The position numbers were made by a program, and so were the translations under genes. 64,000 nt of DNA from positions 113,188 to 177,187 of the forward strand of contig NZ_JAATVU010000004.1 in assembly GCF_013184745.1 (NCBI RefSeq). Reading direction: 5' to 3'. Below the pieces are notes generated by a model. That model made no database searches. It worked only from the letters and a program-made list of their open reading frames with translations, and had not been told where the DNA came from. Below, piece after piece: positions 35,180 to 44,360 of this stretch (the stretch's first letter is position 1; each line of letters begins with the position of its first letter). The stretch is from Mangrovicoccus sp. HB161399. GTDB taxonomy: Bacteria > Pseudomonadota > Alphaproteobacteria > Rhodobacterales > Rhodobacteraceae.

Positions 35180-36718
35180 CTAGGCCAGCAGGAAGCTGTC
35201 GCTGCCGAGTTCCGCCAGGGTGACATCCACCAGATAGACGACATCCCCGCCATTGCCGCCGAGCGACTGCAGGTCGAGCTTGACCGCCCAGCCCTGGTCG
35301 TCGAGCGCCGACAGGACGGAGGTCCAGTCCGTGGCGAAGGACCTCAGGTCGACCAGATCCAGCCCGGCCTCGAAATCGTGGATGTAGTCCGTGCCCCGGC
35401 CCGTGGCGAAGACGAAGCGGTCGCTGCTGCCGTCCGGACCGTAGGAGCCGCCCCACAGGTGGTCGGTTCCCGTCCCGCCGTCCAGCACGTCCTCGCCGCT
35501 GCCGCCGATCAGGTGGTCGGCGCCGCTGCCGCCGTTCAGGGTGTCGTCCCCGCCCTGTCCGAAAATGCGGTCGGCGCCGCCGCCGCCATAGAGCCGGTCA
35601 TCGCCGTCATCGCCGTAGAGCGTGTCGTTGCCGCCCTGGCCCTTGATCACGTCGCCCCAATGCGACCCGTCGATCACCTCCGAGGCGCTGGTGCCGACAT
35701 CCGGGCTGGCCGGAACGAAGGTGGCCGAGGTCAGCGCCTCGTTGCGGTCCGGATCGCTCTCCAGCTCGTAGACGCGGACATAGTCGATGCTGAGCCCGTC
35801 GGAGAAATCCGTCGTCGCGTCCGGGTCATCGGCCCAGCCGCCGACCGCGAGGTTGATGATCAGGTACATCTCCTCGGTCACCGTGTTCTCCGCCTCGCGG
35901 ATCATCGTGCCGTCATAGTACCACTGCACCGTGTCCGTATCCCAAAACAGGCCATAGGTGTGGAACCCGTCGCCCGCGCCGGTGACGGTCACCGCCTCGG
36001 CATCCGGCGTGCCATCGGTCCACAGGTTGGTGTGCAGCGTGTCGGCATCCTCTCCGAGGATCTCGAAGATGTCGATCTCGGCGGACCAGTCGCCGTCCGC
36101 GGGCAGCAGCCAGAAGGCGCTCCAGAACCCGGTCTGGTCGGGCACGTCGGCGCTGATCTCGATATAGCCCGAGGAGGCGGAGAAGCTCAGCTCGGTCGAG
36201 ATCATGCCCGAGGCGTACTCCATCCCGTCGGCCAGAAGCTGCTGCGACGCGTCAAGCTCGGCGGCATTGATCGTCAGCACGCCCTGGCTGAGGGTGAAGA
36301 TGCCCGGAAAGGCCGACATGTCGGGATCGGCATAGTATTGCAGCTCGCCGTTCGAGGCGATCGTCCGGGTGTCGTCGAGATGCGGCGAGAACGAGGTCGT
36401 CCAGATGCCGCCGCTGCCGAAGCCGGTCCAGAACGAGACCGAGGAGCCGTTGAACTCGTCGGCGAAGGTCAGGACGTAGGTCTCGCCGCCGATCGAAATG
36501 CTCAGCGGCGGGTCCGACAGGACCATCGCGTAGACGGCGGAGAGCGGAGCCAGCTCCGCCGCCGCAGCGGCCAGAACCGGCGAGGCCGCCGCGGCCGTGG
36601 CCGAGGCCGCGCCATCGGCAGGCACCGCGTCAGAAGCGGAGGCAGGGAGGGGGCCGAAATAGATCGCGCGCGAGGCGGCAAGGAGGGCGTCGAGCGCCTC
36701 AGGACTGGCATAGGTCAT
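35180..36718 (-). CDS. Secreted GH16 glycanase with RTX calcium-binding repeats
   Basis: The 512-residue protein has an Ala-rich N-terminal stretch without a Sec signal. A GH16 domain follows (residues ~85-330) with the catalytic signature AEIDIFEILGE (ExDxxE). The C terminus (~365-450) has glycine-rich nonapeptides GGNDTLYGDDGDDRLYGGGGAD-like in several copies, and the final ~60 residues match the pattern of type I secretion signals, ending DSFLLA. This is the architecture of ExsH/PlyA-type enzymes that trim succinoglycan or other beta-glucans outside the cell. It lies at the 3' end of the polysaccharide locus, 131 bases after the esterase, and probably depolymerises the locus product. A type I exporter is not in the window. 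Confidence 0.88.
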   Translation of the reverse strand: MTYASPEALDALLAASRAIYFGPLPASASDAVPADGAASATAAAASPVLAAAAAELAPLSAVYAMVLSDPPLSISIGGETYVLTFADEFNGSSVSFWTGFGSGGIWTTSFSPHLDDTRTIASNGELQYYADPDMSAFPGIFTLSQGVLTINAAELDASQQLLADGMEYASGMISTELSFSASSGYIEISADVPDQTGFWSAFWLLPADGDWSAEIDIFEILGEDADTLHTNLWTDGTPDAEAVTVTGAGDGFHTYGLFWDTDTVQWYYDGTMIREAENTVTEEMYLIINLAVGGWADDPDATTDFSDGLSIDYVRVYELESDPDRNEALTSATFVPASPDVGTSASEVIDGSHWGDVIKGQGGNDTLYGDDGDDRLYGGGGADRIFGQGGDDTLNGGSGADHLIGGSGEDVLDGGTGTDHLWGGSYGPDGSSDRFVFATGRGTDYIHDFEAGLDLVDLRSFATDWTSVLSALDDQGWAVKLDLQSLGGNGGDVVYLVDVTLAELGSDSFLLA

Positions 36719-36736
36719 CGGAGTACTTCCCGGGAG

Positions 36737-36785
36737 GTTACGGTAACAAGGCACCGCACATTACTACTCCATGGCGATTCGCCAT
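36737..36785 (-). promoter_or_regulatory. Two perfect short palindromes upstream of the GH16 gene
   Basis: GTTACGGTAAC (36737-36747) and ATGGCGATTCGCCAT (36771-36785) are perfect odd-length palindromes in the 131-base gap before the GH16 start. They suggest that the glycanase has its own promoter and operators in addition to readthrough from the upstream polysaccharide operon. No known regulator motif was matched. Confidence 0.4.
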
Positions 36786-36849
36786 CACGAATTTGCGCGC
36801 GGGAGTAAAGTTTCCGCAGGGTGCGCAGCGCGGGCCACAGCGGGCTGCG

Positions 36850-37761
36850 TCACTCTCCGTAGCCGCGGGACAGCACCGCATCGACATGGCGCAGGGCGCT
36901 TTCCAGTGCGCCGCGCCAGAACGGCCAGTCATGCCCGCCCTCGGTCACGCGGAACCGGTGCTTCACCCCGGCATCGCGCAGCGCGACATGCAGCGCGGCG
37001 GTGGCCTCGAAGAAGGGATCGTCCGCACCGATGTCGAAATAGAGCCGCGGAACGCGCCGGAAGCGCGCCGCCTCCGCCCCCGCCGCCAAGGTCGCCGGCA
37101 GGAGCGCCTGCCAGGCCGAGTTGATCCGGTCCGCTCCCTCCAACCCGGAGCCCAGCACGCCGCCGTAGCGGCTTTCGTATCCCTCGGGCGACAGCGCCAG
37201 CAGCTGGCCTTCCGTGCGGAAGGCGGAGCTCAGCGCGGCAGCCCCGGCAAAGCTGTCCGGCGCGCGCAGCTGGTAGACCGCCGCCGCCACCCCGCCCATC
37301 GAGATGCCCAGCAGCGCGCGGGCGTCGCCGCTGCCGATCGCGCGGTGCCGGGTCTCCACCGCCGGGATGAAATCCGCGAAGAACATCGTCTCCCAGCGGG
37401 TGCCGCCGTCGCGGTCGTCGAGGAAATAGGTCGCCACATCGTTCAGCGCGTCGCGCCGCCCGTCGGGGGCCACGGCAATCAGCGGCCGGATCTCGCCCGC
37501 CGCAATCATCCGGTCGAGCAGATGGTCGATCCCGGCCAGGGTGAACCAGTCCGACGGCTGGCCGGTCCCGCCGCCATGGAGCAGGTAGAGCACCGGATAG
37601 TCCCGGCTGTCCGCGCCGTAGCCGGGCGGCAGGTAGAGCGCGTAGCGGACCGGCCGGTCCAGCGTGGCGCTGGCGATGACGTTGTCGAAGCGCACCTCGG
37701 CCCGCGCGGCGGGTGCCAGCGAAAGCGCGGCGAGCCAGGTGCAGAGCAGCTGCCGGATCAT
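36850..37761 (-). CDS. Exported esterase D / feruloyl-esterase-like alpha/beta hydrolase
   Basis: The 303-residue protein has a signal peptide (LLCTWLAALSLAPAARA). The esterase fold shows YPVLYLLHGGGTGQPSDW for the oxyanion hole, nucleophile elbow LLGISMGGVAAA, an acid in FDIGADDPFF and the catalytic His in TEGGHDWPFWRG. Members deacylate sugars or hydrolyse acyl-glycan esters. It lies 10 bases after the outer-membrane-like gene in the polysaccharide operon, so it may remove the acyl groups added by the locus acyltransferase. Confidence 0.82.
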   Translation of the reverse strand: MIRQLLCTWLAALSLAPAARAEVRFDNVIASATLDRPVRYALYLPPGYGADSRDYPVLYLLHGGGTGQPSDWFTLAGIDHLLDRMIAAGEIRPLIAVAPDGRRDALNDVATYFLDDRDGGTRWETMFFADFIPAVETRHRAIGSGDARALLGISMGGVAAAVYQLRAPDSFAGAAALSSAFRTEGQLLALSPEGYESRYGGVLGSGLEGADRINSAWQALLPATLAAGAEAARFRRVPRLYFDIGADDPFFEATAALHVALRDAGVKHRFRVTEGGHDWPFWRGALESALRHVDAVLSRGYGE

Positions 37762-37771
37762 CGCCCTCCCC

Positions 37772-39304
37772 TCAGAAGCTCAGCCGGTAGGACAGGGTGA
37801 TGCTGCCCCCCAGGAGGCCCGGCCCGTGCGAGCGGTCGTCGTTCCAGGGCAGGCGGTTGTTGCTGTAGTTGGCATAGCTGACCTGGACCTTCTCGGTGAC
37901 CTGGTAGCTGGCAGTGTAGGAATAGTCCGGGCTCCAGGCCTCGTGCACCCGCGGCGGGTAGGCATATCCGGTCACGCCGACGCGCAGCTTTTCGGTCAGC
38001 GCCATGTTGCAGCCGAGAGAGCCCGAGGCATCGCCGGGATCGGGCAGGCCGAAGCCGAAGGAGCAGGAAGCCACGCGGATCTCGTCGAAGCGGATCTTCG
38101 GCAGCGCCAGATAGGCGCGCAGGTTGCCGTCCATCAGGCTGGGCATGTAATAGGCGCCGACCGCGGCGAAGCGGGCCGAGTAGTTCGAATAGTCGAGCAG
38201 CAGGAAATCCGTCACCCGCCAGGACAGCGCATAGGTGTAGTCGGGGTCCCAGGGCGCCTGCTGGTGCTGGATCGGATAGTAGATGTAGGCGGCCCGCAGC
38301 GAAATGCGCTCGGCCAGCCGCGCCGAACAGCCGAGGCTGAAGCGGAGCTTGCCGTATTCGGTGCTCTGGTCGTCATGGTCGGAATACTGCAGCGTCGTGC
38401 CGCTGCTGACCGAGCAGGACAGCCGGAACCGCTCGGCCAGGCTCATGCGCTCTTCCGCAGGCTCAGCCGAAGCCGCCGCGGCCTGCGCGGGCGCAGCCGC
38501 CGGAGCGGGGCGCTGCGCGGTGGCGCCGGAGCGTGGTGCCGCCGCCGCGGGAGCCGGCGCAGCGGCAGCCGTCCCGGAAGCCGCGGCAGCCGCAGTCCCC
38601 GGGCGGCAGGCAGACGCATCGAAGATGTCGTTGACGATGCAGCCGCCGGACGGTCCCGAAGAGGCCGCGGCCGCCGTCACCGTCGCGCCCGGCGCGGGCT
38701 CCGCCCCTGCTCTTGCAGGAACCGGGGCGGCGCCCGTTGCGGCCGGGGCGGCAGGAACGGCACGGGCGGCGGGCGCCCCGGTCCCGGCCAGGATCCAGCG
38801 GGCGAGATAGCGGGCCAGGCCGAGTCCGTCGGGCGCCTCGGGCAGCGCGGGCTTCGGCGCGCCGGTGGCGGGAATGCTCTCGACGATGCTGTCGCCCTGG
38901 ATGATGTCGCAGGACACTCCGGCCGTGCATTTCAGGATGTACTCCGCCGCCGCGCGGGAAGTGTCGGGCACCACCACCGCCGATCCGTCCGGGAACAGCC
39001 GGTAGGCCCAGCCGGGCACGGCGCCCTGCTGGGAGCGCGACCAGGCCAGCGCGTTCGGCGTGTCCTCGAGGATCTCCTCGGCCCCGGGCACCGCCGGGTC
39101 GAGCGTGTCGACGAAATCCTCGCCCGGCAGCCGCTGCCACCAGTCCGGCATCGGCGCGGCGGCCTGCGCCAGGATCAGCGGCGCCGCCATCGGCGCCTGC
39201 GGCTTCGCAGACCCGGCCGGATCGGCGGCGGCGGCGGCTTCCGCCGCAAGCGCGCCGAAGCAGCAGGCGGCCGAAAGGCCCAGGGCTTTCCAGAAAGGCT
39301 GCAT
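37772..39304 (-). CDS. Exported protein with C-terminal outer-membrane beta-barrel-like domain
   Basis: The 510-residue protein starts with a signal peptide (residues ~1-27). A globular part around DWWQRLPGEDFVDTLDPAVPGAEEI contains a possible disulfide (KCTAGVSCD). A ~130-residue Ala/Pro-rich linker follows. The last ~180 residues alternate hydrophobic and polar residues in repeated strand-like blocks (LSCSVSSGTTLQYS, ISLRAAYIYYP, LRVGVTGYAYPP, KVQVSYANYS) and end SYRLSF, with the terminal Phe typical of barrels. It may be the export pore for the glucan made by the GT2. It is not recognised as BcsC or AlgE. Confidence 0.55.
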   Translation of the reverse strand: MQPFWKALGLSAACCFGALAAEAAAAADPAGSAKPQAPMAAPLILAQAAAPMPDWWQRLPGEDFVDTLDPAVPGAEEILEDTPNALAWSRSQQGAVPGWAYRLFPDGSAVVVPDTSRAAAEYILKCTAGVSCDIIQGDSIVESIPATGAPKPALPEAPDGLGLARYLARWILAGTGAPAARAVPAAPAATGAAPVPARAGAEPAPGATVTAAAASSGPSGGCIVNDIFDASACRPGTAAAAASGTAAAAPAPAAAAPRSGATAQRPAPAAAPAQAAAASAEPAEERMSLAERFRLSCSVSSGTTLQYSDHDDQSTEYGKLRFSLGCSARLAERISLRAAYIYYPIQHQQAPWDPDYTYALSWRVTDFLLLDYSNYSARFAAVGAYYMPSLMDGNLRAYLALPKIRFDEIRVASCSFGFGLPDPGDASGSLGCNMALTEKLRVGVTGYAYPPRVHEAWSPDYSYTASYQVTEKVQVSYANYSNNRLPWNDDRSHGPGLLGGSITLSYRLSF

Positions 39305-39309
39305 CCCGG

Positions 39310-40047
39310 TCACTCCCCGCACAGGCTGCCGCGGAGCGCCGCGGCGGCCTCCGCCGGCGCCATCTGCGCCGCATCCGCGCCGAGCGCCTGCTGCAGCGCG
39401 CGGCGCGTGCGCGCGCCCATCATCCCGTCTGCCGGACCCGGATCGTATCCCGCGAAGAGCAGCAGCCGCTGCAGCGTCTGCACCTCCGTTCCGCCCGCTG
39501 CGACCGCATCGGCCGCGCAGGTGCCGGAGGCCGCGCCCCCTTCCTCGACCCGCGCGCCCGCAGCGGTGGCCAGACCGGCGCTGGAATCGAGGATGCGCCC
39601 GGCATCGGTGACCCCCGCGCCCGGCGGCAGGCCGATCGGCGCCTGCGGATCGTCCGAGGCCAGCTCCGTGCCGGTGACATCCTCGCCCAGCAGGCAGCGT
39701 CCCAGCATGTCGGCCACCGGCTTCGCAGCCGGAGGCACCGGACCGGCCGGGCGCTGCTCGCAGCTGCCGGCAGCGGCATTGCACAGCACCACCAGGCGCC
39801 AGTCCGCCAGGTCGAAGCCCGGCGCGACGATGGCGGTGAGATCGCTGGACAGCTGGTAGACGAAGCCCGCGATCCGGCCTTCCTGCCAGAGCCCGGGATA
39901 GCGCGCCGTCGGCACGTCCCGGAACCGCTGCACGGCATTGACCGCCCCGGGCAGGGGCCGGTCGAAGGCGGCCCCCACGCAGGGGATCTCCTGCGCCGCC
40001 GCAGCCGCGGGCAGCGCCGCGAAGGCCATCAGCGCAGCCGTCCTCAT
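39310..40047 (-). CDS. Exported protein with C-terminal peptidoglycan-binding-like domain
   Basis: The 245-residue protein has a short signal peptide (ALMAFAALPAAAAAQ). A cysteine-containing N-terminal domain follows (IPCVGAAFDRPLPGAVN, RLVVLCNAAAGSCEQ). The C terminus resembles a peptidoglycan_binding_1 domain (EVQTLQRLLLFAGYDPGPADGMMGARTRRALQQAL). Its position between a DUF3131 gene (4-base overlap) and the barrel-like gene suggests that it anchors the secretion apparatus to the cell wall. No assigned family covers the N-terminal part. Confidence 0.6.
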   Translation of the reverse strand: MRTAALMAFAALPAAAAAQEIPCVGAAFDRPLPGAVNAVQRFRDVPTARYPGLWQEGRIAGFVYQLSSDLTAIVAPGFDLADWRLVVLCNAAAGSCEQRPAGPVPPAAKPVADMLGRCLLGEDVTGTELASDDPQAPIGLPPGAGVTDAGRILDSSAGLATAAGARVEEGGAASGTCAADAVAAGGTEVQTLQRLLLFAGYDPGPADGMMGARTRRALQQALGADAAQMAPAEAAAALRGSLCGE

Positions 40048-41378
40048 TCGCCGGCCACCCGCATCAGCGGGCCGTAGGCCTTGAAGGCCAGCGCGGCCAG
40101 GACGACGGCATTGGTGTTGGCCGTGGTCGAGCTGTTCACCTCGCCGGTTTCCTCGTAGATCCCCTCGGGCCAGCCCTTTTCCGGGTCGGCCGTCTCCGAG
40201 ATCGCCTCGACCAGAGCGGCGGTGTATTTCGTGCCGAAGAGCGCGTCCCAGCCGAAGGCCGCCTTGGTCGCGACGGTCCGGCGGCTGTCGATCCGCTCGC
40301 CCTGGAAGGTCATCACCGCCCAGGGCTCGCCGCCGCCCCAGACCGTCGAATAGGCGAAATAAGGCTCTTCGCTCAGATGGGTCTCGGTCACGGCGGTCAG
40401 CTCGCGGGTCTCGTCGTAGCGTTCCTTCTGCGCCCGGTAGATCGCCGTGGCGAAGCGCTGGGAGCGCGCGTCGAAGCCGAATTCCAGCCCGTCGAACAGG
40501 TAGGGCTCGCTGACCACGAAGGCCGGGGTCTTGCCGCGGTGCAGGCGGGTGTCGACCGGGATCGGCTGGCCCTCGACGGTCTGCACCATCAGGTTCTCCT
40601 CGACCTCGTAGGCCTTGTAGACGTCGTAGCCGAACAGCATCATCGCCTTGGCGGCATACTGCTCGTAGCCGACCCGGCCCTCCTGGTTCTCGCGGACCTC
40701 GCCGGCCACGACATTGGTGCCGACCAGCTCGCCGTCCTGCACCATCTCGCCGAGCGACCACGTGCCCATCAGCGTCTCGACTTCCGTTGCAAGCTCCGGG
40801 TGGCGGCGCTCGATAAGCCCCAGTGCCGAGACGATGCGCGCCACGTCGAGCGCCGACCAGCCGAGCCCCAGCTCGGACGGCCGGTTGCCGTAGTCGACCA
40901 TCTCCAGCGTGCGGGTGTGGTAGGCCTTGTTCGGCAGCGTGTCCTGGAACAGCCGCAGCGTCAGCAGGCTGCCCAGCAGCTTGGAGAGCCGCGCCTGCGC
41001 CTCGGCGGTTTCGATCACGCCCAGGCGTTCGGCCGAGAGGATGGCGATGATGTAGGAGCCGGTTTCCCACATGGTGGTGGAGGGATACTTGTCGACCGAA
41101 TTCGCCAGGCCGGTTTCCTCGATCGTGTTGTTGGCGAAATAGGTCCAGGCGATGCGCGCCGCCTCCATGTCCTCCGGCGTGCTCTCGCCGCGGATGGCCA
41201 AGGGCAGCGGCTCGATCCGGTCGAATGCCTGCATGGCCACGGAGCCCCCCTGCATGGTCGCCACTTCGGGCGGATTGCCGAATGTCTCGAGCCAGAGCAC
41301 GAGCGCGAGGCCGGCGGCAAGCCCCACGAGAAACACGATATGCCCCCGCGCGCGGGTCAGGTTCTTGCGGAAGCTCAT
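40044..41378 (-). CDS. DUF3131-domain membrane-anchored protein (first paralogue)
   Basis: The 444-residue protein has one N-terminal membrane helix (residues ~13-30) and a periplasmic DUF3131 domain covering most of the rest. Characteristic blocks are AWTYFANNTIEETGLANSV, TTMWETGSYIIAILSAERLGV, LGWSALDVARIVSALGLI and TNTNAVVLAALAFKAYGP near the end. DUF3131 proteins are all-helical and resemble alpha/alpha-toroid glycan-active enzymes; their activity is undetermined. It overlaps the GT2 gene by 4 bases. A second paralogue is encoded two genes upstream. Confidence 0.82.
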   Translation of the reverse strand: MSFRKNLTRARGHIVFLVGLAAGLALVLWLETFGNPPEVATMQGGSVAMQAFDRIEPLPLAIRGESTPEDMEAARIAWTYFANNTIEETGLANSVDKYPSTTMWETGSYIIAILSAERLGVIETAEAQARLSKLLGSLLTLRLFQDTLPNKAYHTRTLEMVDYGNRPSELGLGWSALDVARIVSALGLIERRHPELATEVETLMGTWSLGEMVQDGELVGTNVVAGEVRENQEGRVGYEQYAAKAMMLFGYDVYKAYEVEENLMVQTVEGQPIPVDTRLHRGKTPAFVVSEPYLFDGLEFGFDARSQRFATAIYRAQKERYDETRELTAVTETHLSEEPYFAYSTVWGGGEPWAVMTFQGERIDSRRTVATKAAFGWDALFGTKYTAALVEAISETADPEKGWPEGIYEETGEVNSSTTANTNAVVLAALAFKAYGPLMRVAGE

Positions 41379-43204
41379 CGGCGCTTCTCCTCTTCGGTCT
41401 CTTCCGGCGGCTGCCAGACCGCAGCCAGGATGATGCCCGCCATCGCGGCACAGTTGTTGAGGCCCCATAGGGCATTGGTGACCACGCCGGTCAGCGTGTG
41501 CGGCGTGTCCGCGAACAGCACCGCGGCGATCCCCCAGACCACTCCGGCGGCGGTCAGGACCAGCACGGCCAGCTGCGGGCGCACGAGCTTCAGGAAATTC
41601 CCGGACTGCCGGTCCTTCGGCGTCACCGGGAAGGAGATCTTCTGCCCGCGCAGCACGGTCCAGATGGCGCGCAGCCCGAGCGGGAAGAAGGACAGGTAGC
41701 TGGCCTTGGCCGCATAGCCGGAGACGCCCCAGGTTCCGACCATCATCGCCAGCTCCAGCGCGATCAGGAACGGGACGACATGGACGAAGAAGTCCCCGGT
41801 ATAGGCCGAGACCGGCGCAACGCCCGAGAACAGGTAGATCACCGGCGCGAACAGGAAGACGATGTTCCACAGCGCGCCGAGATAGGAATAGAAGGTCGCG
41901 CCGTACATCAGCCGCTGCGGCAGGGTCAGCCCGCGCCGGAACATGGCGTTGTCGTTGAACAGGATGTCGAGGCTGCCGCCGGCATATTTGAACCGCTGGA
42001 TGGTCCAGGTCAGGAAATCCTGCGGCGACAGCATCTTGGACTCGACATAAGGGTGCTGGTACGACTTCCAGCCGCGCTCTCGGTCGGAATGCAGCACGAT
42101 CGAGGTGTAGATGTCCTCGGAGACGTGGAAGCGGTAGGGCGTCAGCACGACCTCGGTCACCGCCTCGGTGCGGATCGCCTCCATCAGCGCGGGATTGACC
42201 CGGCGCTCGCGGCTTTCCAGGGTGATCTCCTCTTCCGCGGCGATGACCCGGCGCTCCACAAGGTCGCCGAAGCTGCGCAGCGCCGCCTCCATCACCGCCT
42301 CGCGCCGGTGGATGGACCCTGCCCCGCAGCAGAAGGAGGCATTGGCCCGGTTCCGCCGCCGCTGGATGACGTCGTAGAACATCTGCGGATCGTTGACATA
42401 GGGGTCCTCGCCAAGCCGGATCTCGCCCAGAACGCGCTCGATCCCGCGGCCGATCCGTCCCCCTGCCCGGCCGAAGCGCCGCGCCAGCCGGTCCGCCAGC
42501 CGCTCGCCCTCGGGCAGGTCGTAGAACCATTGCGGGGTCTGGACCCAGGCCATCTTGGGATCGCGGAAATAGCCCATCGTGCGCGCCAGGAAGGTCGGGA
42601 AGGGCCGCGTGTCGGCATCGCAGATCACGATGAAATCGCCCGAAGTGCGCTCCATCGCGTTGCGCAGGTTGCCCGCCTTGAAGCCCTCGTTGCTGGTGCG
42701 GGTGATGTAGCCCGCGCCCTCCTCCTCGGCGACGGCGCGCATCTCGGGCCGCTTGCCGTCGTCGAGCACGTGGATCTTGACGTCGATCGGATGCGGATAG
42801 TCGAGCTTCGCCGCATCCTGCAGCCCGAGCCGCACCAGCTCGGGGTCCTCGTTGTAGGTCGCGAACAGGATGTCGATGCTGATCGGGCGGCCCTGATCTG
42901 GCGCGGCCGGATCGACATCCCCGATCAGCGCGGGCGGCTCGGCGATCTCGGGCGCCTGGTCCTTCCAGAGATTGTAGACGAAAAGGATCAGCCCGAGATA
43001 GGCCGCGGTCTCCGACAGGACCAGCGGAAGGGCGAACCACATCGCGTCATGGTTCAGCGAATGCAGCCAGCGCCAGCCGACATACCAGGCCCCGACCACC
43101 AGCGAGATCGTGGCGAGGAACTGCCAGAGCAGCTCGCGCAGCGGCGAATAGGGCAGCGGCTCGGGCGGGAGGCGGTGCTCGAAAGCGCGGAAATAGTCGT
43201 CCAT
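41375..43204 (-). CDS. Processive GT2 glycosyltransferase, cellulose/curdlan-synthase-like
   Basis: The 609-residue inner-membrane protein has two N-terminal helices (~25-50, 57-80), a cytosolic GT-A domain and about five C-terminal helices. Synthase motifs are VLDDG (Asp148/149), DAD (196-198), the catalytic-base motif SEDI (362-365) and TIQRFKY (from Gln403) in place of the cellulose-synthase Q(R)xRW. The acceptor-site FCCGAGSIHRREA block is also synthase-like. No PilZ domain follows, so direct c-di-GMP control is not evident. It should polymerise a beta-linked glucan from UDP-glucose and thread it across the membrane. It is the core of the locus. Confidence 0.88.
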   Translation of the reverse strand: MDDYFRAFEHRLPPEPLPYSPLRELLWQFLATISLVVGAWYVGWRWLHSLNHDAMWFALPLVLSETAAYLGLILFVYNLWKDQAPEIAEPPALIGDVDPAAPDQGRPISIDILFATYNEDPELVRLGLQDAAKLDYPHPIDVKIHVLDDGKRPEMRAVAEEEGAGYITRTSNEGFKAGNLRNAMERTSGDFIVICDADTRPFPTFLARTMGYFRDPKMAWVQTPQWFYDLPEGERLADRLARRFGRAGGRIGRGIERVLGEIRLGEDPYVNDPQMFYDVIQRRRNRANASFCCGAGSIHRREAVMEAALRSFGDLVERRVIAAEEEITLESRERRVNPALMEAIRTEAVTEVVLTPYRFHVSEDIYTSIVLHSDRERGWKSYQHPYVESKMLSPQDFLTWTIQRFKYAGGSLDILFNDNAMFRRGLTLPQRLMYGATFYSYLGALWNIVFLFAPVIYLFSGVAPVSAYTGDFFVHVVPFLIALELAMMVGTWGVSGYAAKASYLSFFPLGLRAIWTVLRGQKISFPVTPKDRQSGNFLKLVRPQLAVLVLTAAGVVWGIAAVLFADTPHTLTGVVTNALWGLNNCAAMAGIILAAVWQPPEETEEEKRR

Positions 43205-43211
43205 GGTCGTC

Positions 43212-44360
43212 TCAGCCCTTTCCCGCCGCTTGCAGTTCGCGCCATTTCCATGGCGCCGGACCCAGTCCGATGGTCCAGGCCAGCGGCCGCGTCCGCTGCA
43301 GAAGGACGGCGCAGCCGAAGGCTGCGGGCAGCACCACCGCGATGCGCAGCAGGACGAGGATCGTCGGCGACATCAGCTTCGACAGGCCGGTCGTGAAGAC
43401 CGCCACGTCATAGAGATCGACGAAGATCGGGTGCACCAGGTAGACGCCGAACGTGTAGGCGGCGGCCTTGCTCCAGCGCGGCGACCAGTCGAGGAACTGT
43501 CCGCCCATGAAGATGCAGAACATGAAGAGCGGCATGAGGAAGTGGCCGAAATAGTCCCAGCCGGTGCGCACGCCCCAGCGGCCCTCGAACAGCGCCGTGC
43601 CGAGATAGGGCATGGTGGCGATATAGGCCATCGAGGCGAAGTAGAAGGCGCCCCGCCGGATCAGCTTGGACTCCCCCCTCGGCAGCCCGTCGCGCCACAG
43701 CGAATAGAGCGCGAAGGCCGCCAGGCCGTAGCCGACATAGCCCCAGACCTTGGTGATCCGGACCAGGTAGGCGCGGGTCAGCGGGTCGATGTCCAGCGTC
43801 CAGAAATAGCGCTGCACGTGATCCATCGCCCCCAGCGTGGCGAACAGCATGATGCCGAGCACCGGATAGCGCATGGCGATCCGCATCACCGGGAAGAACA
43901 GGAAGATGGCGAAGAGCGTCGGCAGGAAATGCATGTGGTACTGCGACCGGCCAAGCAGGAAGTAGGACACCCAGGTCTTCGCCTCGGCGAGGCTGTCCAG
44001 GTATTGCGGCCCGTAGCCGAAGACATCGGCCTTCAGGATGCGGAAGAAGGCGTAGAACACCGTCCAGAAGGCGAAGGGCACCAGCAGGCGCTCCGCCTGG
44101 GTGGCGATGGCCGAGCGGTAGGTCGGACGCGTGCGGTCGACCCGCATCGCCATCAGGAAGAGCGAGAAGAAGAAGAACATCTCCGAGCCCGAGAATTCCG
44201 CGACCGAGCGCAGGAAGACCGGCACGAAGCGCTCGCCCGGCGTCACGTCCGGAAACGGGCGCCCGGCGAAATCCGTCGTGGTGTGGATAAGCACGACGCC
44301 GATGGCGGCGCAGACGCGGTTGGCGTCGAACCAGACGAGACGGCTTGATCCGGCGTTCAT
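43212..44360 (-). CDS. Acyltransferase family 3 (OafA/ExoZ-like) membrane protein
   Basis: The 382-residue protein has about ten membrane segments and the family signature near the N terminus: WFDANRVCAAIGVVLIHTTTDF with the conserved Arg and His. GRSQYHMHFLPTLFAIFLFFPV and YLVHPIFVDL are further hallmarks. Such enzymes transfer acetyl or succinyl groups to sugars of exopolysaccharides. It lies between a DUF3131 gene (4-base overlap upstream) and the GT2 (7-base gap), so acyl decoration of the glucan is the straightforward proposal. Confidence 0.88.
   Translation of the reverse strand: MNAGSSRLVWFDANRVCAAIGVVLIHTTTDFAGRPFPDVTPGERFVPVFLRSVAEFSGSEMFFFFSLFLMAMRVDRTRPTYRSAIATQAERLLVPFAFWTVFYAFFRILKADVFGYGPQYLDSLAEAKTWVSYFLLGRSQYHMHFLPTLFAIFLFFPVMRIAMRYPVLGIMLFATLGAMDHVQRYFWTLDIDPLTRAYLVRITKVWGYVGYGLAAFALYSLWRDGLPRGESKLIRRGAFYFASMAYIATMPYLGTALFEGRWGVRTGWDYFGHFLMPLFMFCIFMGGQFLDWSPRWSKAAAYTFGVYLVHPIFVDLYDVAVFTTGLSKLMSPTILVLLRIAVVLPAAFGCAVLLQRTRPLAWTIGLGPAPWKWRELQAAGKG

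Noticed and set aside
41375..43204. GT2 gene as a standard cellulose synthase BcsA
   Set aside because: There is no PilZ domain, the QxxRW motif is changed, and no bcsB, bcsZ or bcsC homologue is adjacent. A cellulose label would overstate the evidence.
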